Positions 52,704-60,905 of a stretch of 64,000 nt of DNA are shown here, one piece after another. The stretch comes from Sunxiuqinia indica. Lineage in GTDB: Bacteria; Bacteroidota; Bacteroidia; Bacteroidales; Prolixibacteraceae. Under the pieces are notes generated by a model that saw nothing but the letters and a program-made list of their open reading frames with translations, searched no databases and had not been told where the DNA came from. The translations under genes and the position numbers were made by a program. Numbering within the stretch: the stretch's first letter is position 1; every line of letters starts with the position of its first letter. The stretch covers positions 50,003-114,002 of the forward strand of contig NZ_WVEM01000015.1 in assembly GCF_009847015.1 (NCBI RefSeq). Reading direction: 5' to 3'.

Positions 52704-54086
52704 ATGTTACTAAAACATACAACAGATCAAGTAAGAGAGCGGAAAGCCCTAACCGTTAACCCGGCAAAAACATGCCAGCCGGTAGGAGCAATGTACGCCG
52801 CATTAGGAGTGCACGGATGTTTACCACATAGTCATGGTTCACAAGGATGCTGTTCTTATCACAGAAGTGCATTAACCCGTCACTACAAAGAGCCGGTAAT
52901 GGCTGCAACAAGTTCATTTACCGAAGGAGCTTCCGTATTCGGAGGACAAGCGAACTTGCTGACAGCTGTCGACAACATCTTTGGAATTTACGAACCTGAA
53001 ATCATCGCTGTTCACTCAACTTGTTTGTCTGAAACAATTGGTGATGACCTTGGCCAAATCGTAGCGAAAGCAAGAGATGATGGTAGAATTCCGGAAGGAA
53101 GACACGTAATTCAAGCTTCAACACCTTCATATGTTGGATCTCACGTTACTGGTTATGCCAACATGTTGGAAGCATTTGCAAAATACTTCGCAGAAAAATC
53201 GGGCGATAAAATTAAGCAAATAAACTTGTTGTCTGGTTGGGTAGAGCCTTCGGACATGCGCGAGTTGAAAAGAATCACAGAATTAATGAAAGTTAAATCT
53301 GTACTTCTTCCGGATACTTCGGATGTATTGGATACTCCAATGGTAGGAAAATACGAAATGTACCCAAAAGGTGGAACAACTATTCCTGAAATGGTCAGTA
53401 TGGGTGATAGCATGAAAACTGTTGGACTAGGAACTTGGGGAACTGAAAAAGCTGCCAAAGTTTTAGACAACAAATGCAAAGTATCTTACGATATCACTGA
53501 CCTTCCAATTGGATTGAAAGCAACTGACCGTTTTATTCAGGCTTTAGCAACTGCAGGTAAAGTTTCGATTCCTGAAAGCATTGCCGATGAGCGCGGACGT
53601 TTAGTTGACGCTATTACCGATATGCACCAATACCTGTACGGAAAACGTGTAGCTGTATATGGCGACCCTGATAACATTCTTCCATTAGTCGAATTCTTGT
53701 TGGATATGGATATGAAACCAGTTTACACTGTTTCAGGAACTCCGGGAAAAGCCTTCACGAAGAAAATGGAAGCATTAGTTGGGGAACGTTGCCCGGAAGC
53801 CAAGTACAAAAACGGACCTCAAGCGGATATGTTCTTGATGCACCAGTGGATTAAGGAAGAGCCGGTTGATTTGATTATTGGTAATACCTATGGGAAATAC
53901 ATTGCTCGCGATGAGAATATTCCATTCGTTCGCATGGGATTCCCAATCATCGACCGTATCGGACACAGTTATTTCCCAACGGTGGGTTACCTGGGTGGTT
54001 TGCGTATCGTCGAAAAAATCCTGAGTGGTATCATGGATAAAATCGATGCAACAGCTCCTGAAGAGTCATTCGAACTGGTCATGTAA
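52704..54086 (+). CDS. nifK: Nitrogenase MoFe protein beta chain
   Basis: 460 residues, the short form also found in Clostridium pasteurianum (Azotobacter has about 520 with an N-terminal extension). P-cluster ligands Cys24, Cys49 and Cys107 in KTCQPVGAM, HGSQGCCSY and HSTCLSETIGDD. The conserved SSFTEGASVFGGQANL segment with Ser of the P-cluster region and the PFVRMGFPIIDRIGHSYFP end are intact. A strong AGGAGG lies at 52691-52696, 7 nt before the ATG, unlike neighbours. It follows nifD by 17 bp and is followed by hairpins. Confidence 0.98.
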   Translation: MLLKHTTDQVRERKALTVNPAKTCQPVGAMYAALGVHGCLPHSHGSQGCCSYHRSALTRHYKEPVMAATSSFTEGASVFGGQANLLTAVDNIFGIYEPEIIAVHSTCLSETIGDDLGQIVAKARDDGRIPEGRHVIQASTPSYVGSHVTGYANMLEAFAKYFAEKSGDKIKQINLLSGWVEPSDMRELKRITELMKVKSVLLPDTSDVLDTPMVGKYEMYPKGGTTIPEMVSMGDSMKTVGLGTWGTEKAAKVLDNKCKVSYDITDLPIGLKATDRFIQALATAGKVSIPESIADERGRLVDAITDMHQYLYGKRVAVYGDPDNILPLVEFLLDMDMKPVYTVSGTPGKAFTKKMEALVGERCPEAKYKNGPQADMFLMHQWIKEEPVDLIIGNTYGKYIARDENIPFVRMGFPIIDRIGHSYFPTVGYLGGLRIVEKILSGIMDKIDATAPEESFELVM

Positions 54087-54191
54087 TTTACATCTATCTC
54101 TACATATATAAGATATCCTTCTCTTCAGCCAAATTGGAAGGATCTTCAGGGAGACATCCCTCTAAACATGTTCTTCATAATGTCAAATAAG

Positions 54192-54217
54192 AAAGGGGGC
54201 TACCCGCAGCCCCCTTT
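54192..54217 (+). terminator. Strong hairpin with T tail between nifK and nifE
   Basis: Perfect 10-bp stem AAAGGGGGCT/AGCCCCCTTT with loop ACCCGC and a following TTTTCTT, 105 bp after nifK and 20 bp before nifE. A weaker stem ATCCTTC/GAAGGAT lies just upstream (54115-54143). It probably terminates most transcripts after nifK, so nifEN would be made at a lower level or from a separate promoter. Confidence 0.8.
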
Positions 54218-54236
54218 TCTTCAAAAAATTAAACGT

Positions 54237-55565
54237 ATGAATACATTTATAAAAGACAGGCAAAACCAAATTCTCACCAAAGGGAATAGCGATACGAAAA
54301 TCGCTTGTGGTAAAGCCAGTGTGGCCGGATCGGTCAGTCAGCGGGCATGTGTATTCTGCGGATCACGTGTTGTGTTGTACCCCATTGCCGACGCCTTGCA
54401 TTTAATTCATGGCCCGGTTGGTTGTGCTGCTTACACTTGGGATATTCGTGGTTCTCTTTCTTCCGGACCACAACTTCACCGGTTGAGTTTTACCACGGAT
54501 TTAAAAGAAAAAGAAGTCGTTTTTGGTGGCGAAGAACGACTGTATAACGCCTTGGTTAGTTTGATTGATCAATACAAACCCAAAGGCGCTTTTGTTTATG
54601 GAACCTGTATAGTCGGAGTAATTGGCGACGATGTTGAAGCTGTGTGTAGGCGGGTTACACGCGAAAAAGGCATCGATGTTATTCCGGTAATGGCAGCAGG
54701 TTTCGCAGGAAGTAAAAAAGATGGCTATAAAGTAGCCTGCGATGCTTTAGTAAAATTAATGGGTACCGATACGACCTATAAAGCACCGGAACACAGTATT
54801 AACATTCTCGGAGATTTTAACTTGGCTGGAGAACTCTGGATGTTATCAGAATATTACAAAAAAATGGGAGTGAACATGGTTGCCTGCATGACTGGTGACG
54901 GCCGGATAGATGATGTTCGCAAAGCGCACACGGCCCAGTTAAATGTGGTGCAATGTTCAGGATCAATGATTGGTCTGGCAAAAGAGATGAAAGAGAAATA
55001 CGCCATTCCGTTTATGAAAGTTTCCTATTTCGGGATTGAAGATATGTCGGACGCCCTTTACGAAGTGGCCAAGTTCTTCAAGTCGGACGAAATGATGGAA
55101 AAAGCCCGGAAGCTGGTCAAAGAGGAACTCAGCCAATTGCTGCCTGCCTTACAAAAGTATCGTCAGGATCTGGAGGGCAAGAAAGCAGCCATTTATGTTG
55201 GCGGCGCTTTCAAAGCTATTTCTCTGGTAAAAGCACTTCGCTTAATCGGAATGAAAGCTGTTGTGGTTGGCTCACAAACAGGTAATCAGGACGATTATGA
55301 TTTATTGAAAGACTTGTGCGATGAAGGAACAATCATCGTTGATGATTCCAATCCAAATGAACTCTCAGAATTCGTGAAACAAACCGGTGCTGATTTATTC
55401 ATCGGTGGAGTGAAAGAAAGACCAATTGCTTACAAATTGGGATTAGGTTTTTGCGATCACAACCACGAACGTAAAGAAGCTCTCGCGGGATATGATGGCA
55501 TGCTGAACTTTGCAAAGGAAGTACACGCTTCGGTTTGCAGTCCGGTTTGGCAATTCATGAAGTAG
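54237..55565 (+). CDS. nifE: Nitrogenase FeMo-cofactor scaffold NifE
   Basis: Alpha-like subunit of the NifEN scaffold where the NifB product is matured. 442 residues from ATG 54237; a possible earlier ATG at 54168 lies upstream of the hairpin and is not used here. Ligand motifs RACVFCGSRVVLYPIADALHLIHGPVGC with Cys38, Cys41 and Cys63, then YGTCIVGVIGDD. The end FCDHNHERKEALAGYDGMLNFAKEV is NifE specific and separates it from NifD. 87 bp to nifN. Confidence 0.96.
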   Translation: MNTFIKDRQNQILTKGNSDTKIACGKASVAGSVSQRACVFCGSRVVLYPIADALHLIHGPVGCAAYTWDIRGSLSSGPQLHRLSFTTDLKEKEVVFGGEERLYNALVSLIDQYKPKGAFVYGTCIVGVIGDDVEAVCRRVTREKGIDVIPVMAAGFAGSKKDGYKVACDALVKLMGTDTTYKAPEHSINILGDFNLAGELWMLSEYYKKMGVNMVACMTGDGRIDDVRKAHTAQLNVVQCSGSMIGLAKEMKEKYAIPFMKVSYFGIEDMSDALYEVAKFFKSDEMMEKARKLVKEELSQLLPALQKYRQDLEGKKAAIYVGGAFKAISLVKALRLIGMKAVVVGSQTGNQDDYDLLKDLCDEGTIIVDDSNPNELSEFVKQTGADLFIGGVKERPIAYKLGLGFCDHNHERKEALAGYDGMLNFAKEVHASVCSPVWQFMK

Positions 55566-55652
55566 AAAGGCGGAAAAGGGAAAACGAAGGCCGGTGAAGC
55601 GGTAGTTGTAACCCGAAACTTTCGACTCGTAACTCAAAAAAAATTGAAGAAT

Positions 55653-57062
55653 ATGTTTGAAAATGCACCCATATTAAAATCTACAAAAGACTATACAGCC
55701 ACGCGGAATGCCTGTAAGCTCTGTGCTCCACTAGGTGCCAGCATCGCTTTCAAAGGAATTCGCGGATGTGTCCCCATCATTCATGGCGGGCAAGGCTGCG
55801 CGACCTACATTCGTCGCTACCTGATCAGCCATTACAAAGAACCGGTTGATATTGCTTCGTCAAACTTCACCGAAGAAGCAACCGTGTTTGGTGGCGGTGC
55901 CAATTGCTACACGGCGCTCAACAATGTAATTGGCCAGTACAACCCCGAAGTGGTTGCCATGTGCACCACTTGTCTCTCAGAAACAATTGGCGACGATGTT
56001 AATTTATACATGCACAATTACAAGGAAGATAATAAGCATGAAAATTTACCTCACATCGTGACTGCATCTACCCCGAGCTACCAGGGATCACACATGGACG
56101 GATTTCATGAAGCGGTTGCTTCCGCAGTAAAAACCTTTGCCAAAGCAGGCGCGAAAGGCAAGCATGTGAACCTGTTCCCTGGTTTTGTTTCTACCGAAGA
56201 TTTACGTCAGCTAAAGTATATTTTGAGTGATTTTGGTCTTGATTATGTGATGCTTCCCGATTATTCGGACACGCTTGACAACCCAATTTGGGAAAGCTAC
56301 AAGCGAATTCCTGAAGGTGGTACTCCAATTAGCGAAATTGAAACCTGTGGTTCAGCAGCAGCCTCTATTGAGTTTGGTACAATTATCAACCAAGGATCAC
56401 TCTCTGGTCGGGTCAGAAGTAAGAGCTTGTCATCGACGGCGGCCTCATACCTCGAAAATGAATTTGGGGTTGAAAATCACCAAATGCCGATGCCAATAGG
56501 AGTGAAGTTAAGCGATACATTTTTTAATGCTCTGGAGAAAATTTCGGGAAAGGAAATGCCTACCCGCTACAAACGTGAGCGTGGTCGTTTGATCGATTCT
56601 TATGCTGATGGGCACAAATATATTTTCGGAAAGAAAGCAGTGGTTTATGGCGAAGAAGATTTTGTAATTGCGATGACGACTTTTCTTGATGAGATCGGAA
56701 TAAAAGTAGTGCTTGCTGCTACTGGCGGCGAGAGTGGAAAGTTGGAATCTGAAATTCGCAAGTATTGCCCCGAGCGGGGAGAAAAGATTCTGGCTAAAAA
56801 TCATTTCGACTACGAAAATATTCATGAGTGGTGCCAGGAAAACAAACCCGACCTTTTTGTGGGAAACAGTAAAGCCTACTACATCGCCCGCGAACTGAAC
56901 GTACCAATTATTCGATGCGGATTTCCAATTCACGACCGTATCGGCGGACAGCGTATTAAGCATGTTGGCTATTCGGGCACTCAGGAACTGTTCGACAAAG
57001 TTGTAAACGCTTTAATAGAATATAAACAAGACCATTCTCCGGTCGGCTATAAATATATGTAA
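55653..57062 (+). CDS. nifN: Nitrogenase FeMo-cofactor scaffold NifN
   Basis: 469-residue beta-like partner of NifE. ATG 55653 chosen over a TTG 9 nt upstream. Cysteines at 21, 24, 39 and 49 (ACKLCAPLGAS, RGCVPIIHGGQGC) and the TTCLSETIGDDV segment correspond to NifK/NifN. Its end (FPIHDRIGGQRIKHVGYSGT) is NifN-like. The leader, GAAACTTTCGACTCGTAACT followed by AAAAAATTGAA, resembles the leader of nifB, hinting at duplicated or shared intergenic sequence. Stand-alone NifN, no fusion to NifB or NifX. Confidence 0.95.
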   Translation: MFENAPILKSTKDYTATRNACKLCAPLGASIAFKGIRGCVPIIHGGQGCATYIRRYLISHYKEPVDIASSNFTEEATVFGGGANCYTALNNVIGQYNPEVVAMCTTCLSETIGDDVNLYMHNYKEDNKHENLPHIVTASTPSYQGSHMDGFHEAVASAVKTFAKAGAKGKHVNLFPGFVSTEDLRQLKYILSDFGLDYVMLPDYSDTLDNPIWESYKRIPEGGTPISEIETCGSAAASIEFGTIINQGSLSGRVRSKSLSSTAASYLENEFGVENHQMPMPIGVKLSDTFFNALEKISGKEMPTRYKRERGRLIDSYADGHKYIFGKKAVVYGEEDFVIAMTTFLDEIGIKVVLAATGGESGKLESEIRKYCPERGEKILAKNHFDYENIHEWCQENKPDLFVGNSKAYYIARELNVPIIRCGFPIHDRIGGQRIKHVGYSGTQELFDKVVNALIEYKQDHSPVGYKYM

Positions 57063-57135
57063 CCGAGTATTGAGTCAGGAGTGATAATTCAGAAAAATTT
57101 GAAACTCGGCACTTGAAACTAAAAAATTGAAAGCT

Positions 57136-58395
57136 ATGATTGATATTGAAAAACATCCATGTTTTAGCAAAGACGCGAAAGGAAAATATGCCCGGGTTCA
57201 TTTGCCTGTGGCTCCCAAATGTAACATTCAATGTAATTATTGCAAAAGGGATAATGATTGTGTTAACGAAAGCCGTCCGGGAGTAACCAGTAAAGTTTTG
57301 TCACCCGAGCAAGCATTAACTTACCTGATAAAGTTGAAGGAGAAAATGCCTCATCTTTCAGTGGTTGGGATTGCCGGTCCCGGCGATCCGTTTGCGAATC
57401 CGGTAGAGACCATGACTACTTTACGTTTGATTCGTAAAGAGTTTCCCGAAATGATTTTATGCCTTTCGTCAAACGGGTTGAATGTAGCTCCGTATGTTGA
57501 TGAGTTGGCTGAGCTTGAAGTAAGCCACGTTACCATTACCATGAATGCCTTGGACGCTGACGTAACCAAAGATATTTATAGCTGGGTGAGATTAGACAAG
57601 CGCGGATATGTTGGTAAAGAAGCGGCAAAAGTGTTGTTGGAAAAACAGTTGGAAGCAATTAGAATGCTGAAAATGTATGGTATTACGGTTAAAATAAATA
57701 CCATCGTTGTGCCGGGAGTCAACGACCACCTGGTTGGTGATATTGCTAAGGAAGCGAAAGAACTGGGAGCCGATCTGATGAATGCGATTCCTCTTTATCC
57801 GGTTGCCGATACGCCATTCGAAGATTTGGAAGAGCCATCAGCGATTACCATGCGCGAAGTACGTGCTAAAATCGCGCAACACATCAAGCCAATGACACAC
57901 TGTGCCCGCTGTCGTGCAGACGCGGTTGGGCTGCTTGGTCAGGATGACCCGGAAGCAAAAAAATTGCTGAGCGACGTAGCAAAAATGTCGGTTGAAGTTG
58001 ATGAAACCAGGAAATATGTTGCTGTAGCCAGTAACGAAGGTATGCTGGTTAATCAGCACTTAGGCGAAGCCGACTCCTTATATATATACAAAGAAACACC
58101 TTCGGGTTACCGTTTGGTTGAAGAGCGTCGTACGCCACCATCAGGGACCGGTAAAAACCGCTGGGAAGAGCTGGGCAAAAGCATTGACGACTGTCGTGCC
58201 CTGTTAGTGGGAGGAATTGGACCCTCTCCATCATCGATTATTGGTCGTTCAGGAATTAAAATTGTAGAAATGACCGGGCTGATCGACGATGGTCTGGACG
58301 CAATCTACAAAGGTAAAAGCCTGAAGACGGTTAAGAAAGCAGATGTTTTCCGCTGTGGTGCCGAATGCTCGGGAGCAGGAACCGGCTGCGGTTGA
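57136..58395 (+). CDS. nifB: Nitrogenase cofactor biosynthesis protein NifB
   Basis: 419-residue radical SAM enzyme that builds the carbide-containing 8Fe precursor (NifB-co). SAM cluster motif Cys29, Cys33, Cys36 (PKCNIQCNYC), other ligands including CVNESRPGVTS and MTHCARCRADAVGLLG, GIAGPGDPFANP in the barrel. The C-terminal 115 residues from about 300 form a NifX/NafY-type dinitrogenase cofactor-binding domain (VAVASNEGMLVNQHLGEAD..), so it is the two-domain form. Ends with a cysteine-rich tail CGAECSGAGTGCG. ATG 57136 favoured over TTG 57127. Followed by a long inverted repeat. Confidence 0.97.
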   Translation: MIDIEKHPCFSKDAKGKYARVHLPVAPKCNIQCNYCKRDNDCVNESRPGVTSKVLSPEQALTYLIKLKEKMPHLSVVGIAGPGDPFANPVETMTTLRLIRKEFPEMILCLSSNGLNVAPYVDELAELEVSHVTITMNALDADVTKDIYSWVRLDKRGYVGKEAAKVLLEKQLEAIRMLKMYGITVKINTIVVPGVNDHLVGDIAKEAKELGADLMNAIPLYPVADTPFEDLEEPSAITMREVRAKIAQHIKPMTHCARCRADAVGLLGQDDPEAKKLLSDVAKMSVEVDETRKYVAVASNEGMLVNQHLGEADSLYIYKETPSGYRLVEERRTPPSGTGKNRWEELGKSIDDCRALLVGGIGPSPSSIIGRSGIKIVEMTGLIDDGLDAIYKGKSLKTVKKADVFRCGAECSGAGTGCG

Positions 58396-58413
58396 TCAAT
58401 CTTGGCTGATCAA

Positions 58414-58494
58414 GTCATTCCGAAGTTGTTTCGCGATCTGTCAGCACTGTTAACCCGCCTTAAATAGAAAGAGATCCTGAAACGAGTTCGGGAC
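58414..58494. repeat. Long inverted extragenic repeat downstream of nifB
   Basis: Left arm GTCATTCCGAAGTTGTTTCG.. at 58414-58439 and right arm at 58472-58494, whose complement reads GTCCCGAACTCGTTTCAGG.., agree at most positions; about 32 nt separate them. Such GTCATTCC..GATCT / AGATCCTGAAAC.. palindromes are common extragenic repeats in Bacteroidota and other genomes (from memory). It may act as nifB terminator. Confidence 0.7.
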
Positions 58495-58530
58495 AAGAAT
58501 AAATAAATCAACCTTTTAATATTTTCAACA

Positions 58531-58602
58531 ATGAAACGAGCACGTTTAGTCAAAACACAAAAGGTAGCGATTAAAGTGCGAGTTCCATATGATACTTTAT
58601 AA
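58531..58602 (+). CDS. 23-codon leader ORF, copy 2 (element shared with AmpG-like leader)
   Basis: Open frame of 23 codons plus TAA starting MKRARLVKTQ and ending KVRVPYDTL, 18 nt upstream of the ferredoxin ATG. 92 of 99 bases from this ATG through ATGAAAAAA of the ferredoxin gene match the minus-strand element at 42237-42335; outside those limits the two loci differ. CGATTAAA inside the frame (codons 13-15) is complementary over 8 bp to TTTAATCG ending 1 nt before the ferredoxin ATG, so an RNA stem could cover the start codon region and be opened by a ribosome on the leader ORF. The peptide is strongly basic. No homologue known to me. Confidence 0.55.
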   Translation: MKRARLVKTQKVAIKVRVPYDTL

Positions 58603-58620
58603 ATAAACAATTTTAATCGT

Positions 58621-58926
58621 ATGAAAAAACCTGAATATCACATTTTAGTTTGCAACTCGTACCGGGTGGCAGGCGACGCCAAAGGGTTTTGTAACAAAAC
58701 CGGCGCTTCTGATTTTATTCCATACATCATGGAAGAATGTAACGACCGTGGAATTGACGCAGCCATTTCATCAACTGCGTGCTTAAATGTCTGCTCTCAA
58801 GGACCAGTTATGGTTATCCAGCCATCAAACTTATGGTATGGTGGAATTACTGAAGAGCGCATCGATGAAATTTTAGATGCGCTGGAAGAAGGAGAATCAG
58901 TAGAGGAATATTTGATTGCAGATTAA
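58621..58926 (+). CDS. Thioredoxin-like [2Fe-2S] ferredoxin
   Basis: 101 residues. Four cysteines at 11, 24, 54 and 58 (LVCNSYRV, KGFCNKTG, STACLNVCSQGP) match the thioredoxin-fold [2Fe-2S] ferredoxin of Clostridium pasteurianum, which is nif linked and interacts with the MoFe protein. It could be an electron carrier or have a role in cofactor assembly; the in vivo role of this class is not settled. Stop and nifV start abut (TAA-ATG), so the two are coupled. The preceding leader element is a potential control point for fdx-nifV expression. Confidence 0.9.
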   Translation: MKKPEYHILVCNSYRVAGDAKGFCNKTGASDFIPYIMEECNDRGIDAAISSTACLNVCSQGPVMVIQPSNLWYGGITEERIDEILDALEEGESVEEYLIAD

Positions 58927-60063
58927 ATGACCGCTAGATCACTCCATATAATTGACACAACCCTCCGGGACGGCGAACAAGCCCCCGGAGTGGTTTTCAG
59001 CTTTGATGAAAAACTGAAAATTGCCGCTTTACTCGACGAAGCGGGGGTGAAGGAACTGGAGGTTGGCACTCCGATTATGGGGGAGAACGAGCAAACGGTT
59101 ATTCGCGAAATTGTAAACGCGGGGTTTCGGTTTCAATCTACCTGTTGGGGGCGCGCAACCGAAGAAGATATGGAAGCAGCCGAAAAAACAGGTGCCGGAC
59201 GGATGAATATTTCATTTCCGGTTTCCGACATTCAGCAATCAGCAATCGATAAAAACCGGAAGTGGGTAATGGATCGCATCAAACCGATGATGGCTTTTGC
59301 TCGTGAACGGTTCGATTTTGTGGCTGTTGGCGCACAGGATGCCAGTCGCGCAAACCGAGCGTTTTTGCACCAATTTATTACGGCATGTTTAACCGAAGGA
59401 GCGAATCGCATTCGAATTGCCGATACGGTTGGTACCCTGAACCCAATGTCTACAATGGACTTGTTTAGTTGGTTAGTTCAGGAATTTCCTGGTGTTGAGT
59501 TCGAATTTCATGGACACAATGATTTGGGAATGGCCACTGCCAATACGGTTTCAGCTGCTCTTGCCGGATGTGCTTCCACAAGTTTAACTGTAAACGGACT
59601 GGGAGAACGCGCGGGGAATGCTTGTTTAGAAGAAGTTGCCGCGGCGATGAAAGTTTCAGCTCAATCTGACTGCGGAATTCAGCTCGATAAATTGCAGGAA
59701 CTGTGCAAAACGGTTTCAGAATTGTCGCTCCGCAAATTGCCCGAATCGAAGCCCATCGTTGGCGAAATGATTTGCCGTCACGAATCGGGTATTCACTGCC
59801 GCAGTTTGGTTCGAAACGAATTGAGTTACCAGGCTTTTAGTCCAGCTGATTTTGGTCGCGAAACCGAATTGGTTTTCGGAAAGCATTCCGGCAGCGGTGG
59901 ATTAAACCACTTTTTGAAGTCGAAGGGAATTTTGATCTCGAAAGAGCAGTTGCAGGATATCATGTTCCGGATGAAGGAAATTGCCCATAAAGCAAAAAAA
60001 GCCCTGGATTACGAAGATGCATTGATGCTTTTAAATTCGTATTCAATAAACGAACAGAAATGA
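58927..60063 (+). CDS. nifV: Homocitrate synthase
   Basis: 378-residue enzyme condensing acetyl-CoA and 2-oxoglutarate to (R)-homocitrate, the organic ligand of FeMo-cofactor. HMGL/DRE-TIM motif IDTTLRDGEQAPGVVF with metal Asp, GAQDASRANRAFL, IADTVGTLNPMSTMDLF, FHGHNDLGMATANTVSA (metal-binding HGHND), VNGLGERAGNACLEEV, HESGIHCRSLV. Length is that of NifV rather than of 2-isopropylmalate synthase (no regulatory domain), and the nif location supports the assignment. It overlaps the next gene by ATGA. Confidence 0.95.
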   Translation: MTARSLHIIDTTLRDGEQAPGVVFSFDEKLKIAALLDEAGVKELEVGTPIMGENEQTVIREIVNAGFRFQSTCWGRATEEDMEAAEKTGAGRMNISFPVSDIQQSAIDKNRKWVMDRIKPMMAFARERFDFVAVGAQDASRANRAFLHQFITACLTEGANRIRIADTVGTLNPMSTMDLFSWLVQEFPGVEFEFHGHNDLGMATANTVSAALAGCASTSLTVNGLGERAGNACLEEVAAAMKVSAQSDCGIQLDKLQELCKTVSELSLRKLPESKPIVGEMICRHESGIHCRSLVRNELSYQAFSPADFGRETELVFGKHSGSGGLNHFLKSKGILISKEQLQDIMFRMKEIAHKAKKALDYEDALMLLNSYSINEQK

Positions 60064-60404
60064 AAAGGAATTTGATCGACGGTGCCGTTTGGTTTGACAT
60101 GAATGACCAGGGAGTGAAATGCTACTTTTGGATGCAAATTCTCTGCTCTATCAAAAGTACCGGATCAATATCGGGGACAGCGCAAGATTTGGGAACATCA
60201 TATTCAAAAATATACAATGAAATAGAAAGACTGAATTGTGCTGCCGGAAAGAAAATGATTGTCTCAGGCAGAGGCGGCATTGGAGGCGGTTTTGCTGAAC
60301 TAACTGAAGAGGCACTACAAATTGTTCGCGTGTTCAATAAAGCTCAAAAGCAGTTTAATCAATTTATAGTTGAGATGAACCAGAATCTGGAGCCTTTTTT
60401 TTAG
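60060..60404 (+). CDS. ModE-like winged-helix regulator
   Basis: 114 residues corresponding to the N-terminal DNA-binding domain of ModE (LysR-like wHTH): the helix-turn-helix ILCSIKSTGSISGTAQDLGTSYSKIYNEIERLN, then GGIGGGFAELTEEALQIVRVFNKAQKQF with the dimerisation helix. The molybdate-binding (MOP/TOBE) domains of full ModE are absent; single-domain forms are known near mod or nif genes. Expected to sense or control molybdate-linked expression, perhaps of modABC downstream. Starts inside the nifV stop (ATGA). Confidence 0.82.
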   Translation: MKRNLIDGAVWFDMNDQGVKCYFWMQILCSIKSTGSISGTAQDLGTSYSKIYNEIERLNCAAGKKMIVSGRGGIGGGFAELTEEALQIVRVFNKAQKQFNQFIVEMNQNLEPFF

Positions 60405-60408
60405 AGGT

Positions 60409-60430
60409 CGTTATTCAAAAATAAATAACG
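60409..60430 (+). terminator. Weak stem-loop after the ModE-like gene
   Basis: Stem CGTTATT/AATAACG, 8-nt loop, in the 92-bp gap before the HEPN-like gene; no T run follows. It may attenuate rather than terminate. Confidence 0.35.
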
Positions 60431-60496
60431 GGTATTCGCTTTTATCAAGCTTTGAATTAGGAAAATCATACACAGAAAAATAAAAAAAATAGAATT

Positions 60497-60895
60497 ATGG
60501 AAACTTGGATTGGTTATTATGAAGAGGCAGCGGCGTACTATAAAACCATAGTAGGCGCACGAAGGAAAAATCGGCCATTTGGAAATCTGGTTTATTACAA
60601 CATGGTTGGTCTTTCGTTAGAAGGTTTTTTAACAGCCGTTATTGCCAAAGACAACGATTTGCCCGAACACTCAAGCATCTCGAGCATGTTACGCATGATT
60701 AAGAAGAAATATGAGGTGCCTGAATATTTCACTGATGAAAGTCGGTTCTTTAACAGATTCATGAATTTCTGTTCGTTAGAGGTACTCGAAATGAAGGAGC
60801 CTACCGACGAAGAAATCGACCGGATGATCAAATTCGTTGAGGATTTAAAAAACTGGATTGACAAAAGCATAGGTGTTTTGGAAGAATCCTGTTAA
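60497..60895 (+). CDS. HEPN-like helical protein of unknown role in the nif/mod operon
   Basis: 132 residues, all-alpha by composition. The pattern YNMVGLSLEGFLTAVIAKDNDLPEHSSISSMLRMI resembles a HEPN domain (surface helix, then an H..SI..ML turn), and EEIDRMIKFVEDLKNWIDKSI is the last helix. The Rx4-6H motif of RNase-type HEPN toxins is absent, and no nucleotidyl-transferase (MNT) partner is adjacent, so a nuclease-toxin role is not supported. It is 10 bp upstream of modA and thus in the same transcription unit as the molybdate transporter. A role in assembly, binding or regulation for Mo or nitrogenase is conceivable but has no direct evidence. Confidence 0.6.
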   Translation: METWIGYYEEAAAYYKTIVGARRKNRPFGNLVYYNMVGLSLEGFLTAVIAKDNDLPEHSSISSMLRMIKKKYEVPEYFTDESRFFNRFMNFCSLEVLEMKEPTDEEIDRMIKFVEDLKNWIDKSIGVLEESC

Positions 60896-60905
60896 TTTTA
60901 GAGCC

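Noticed and set aside
60497..60895. HEPN-like protein as part of a HEPN/MNT toxin-antitoxin pair
   Set aside because: No MNT-type nucleotidyltransferase gene is adjacent and the Rx4-6H RNase motif is absent.
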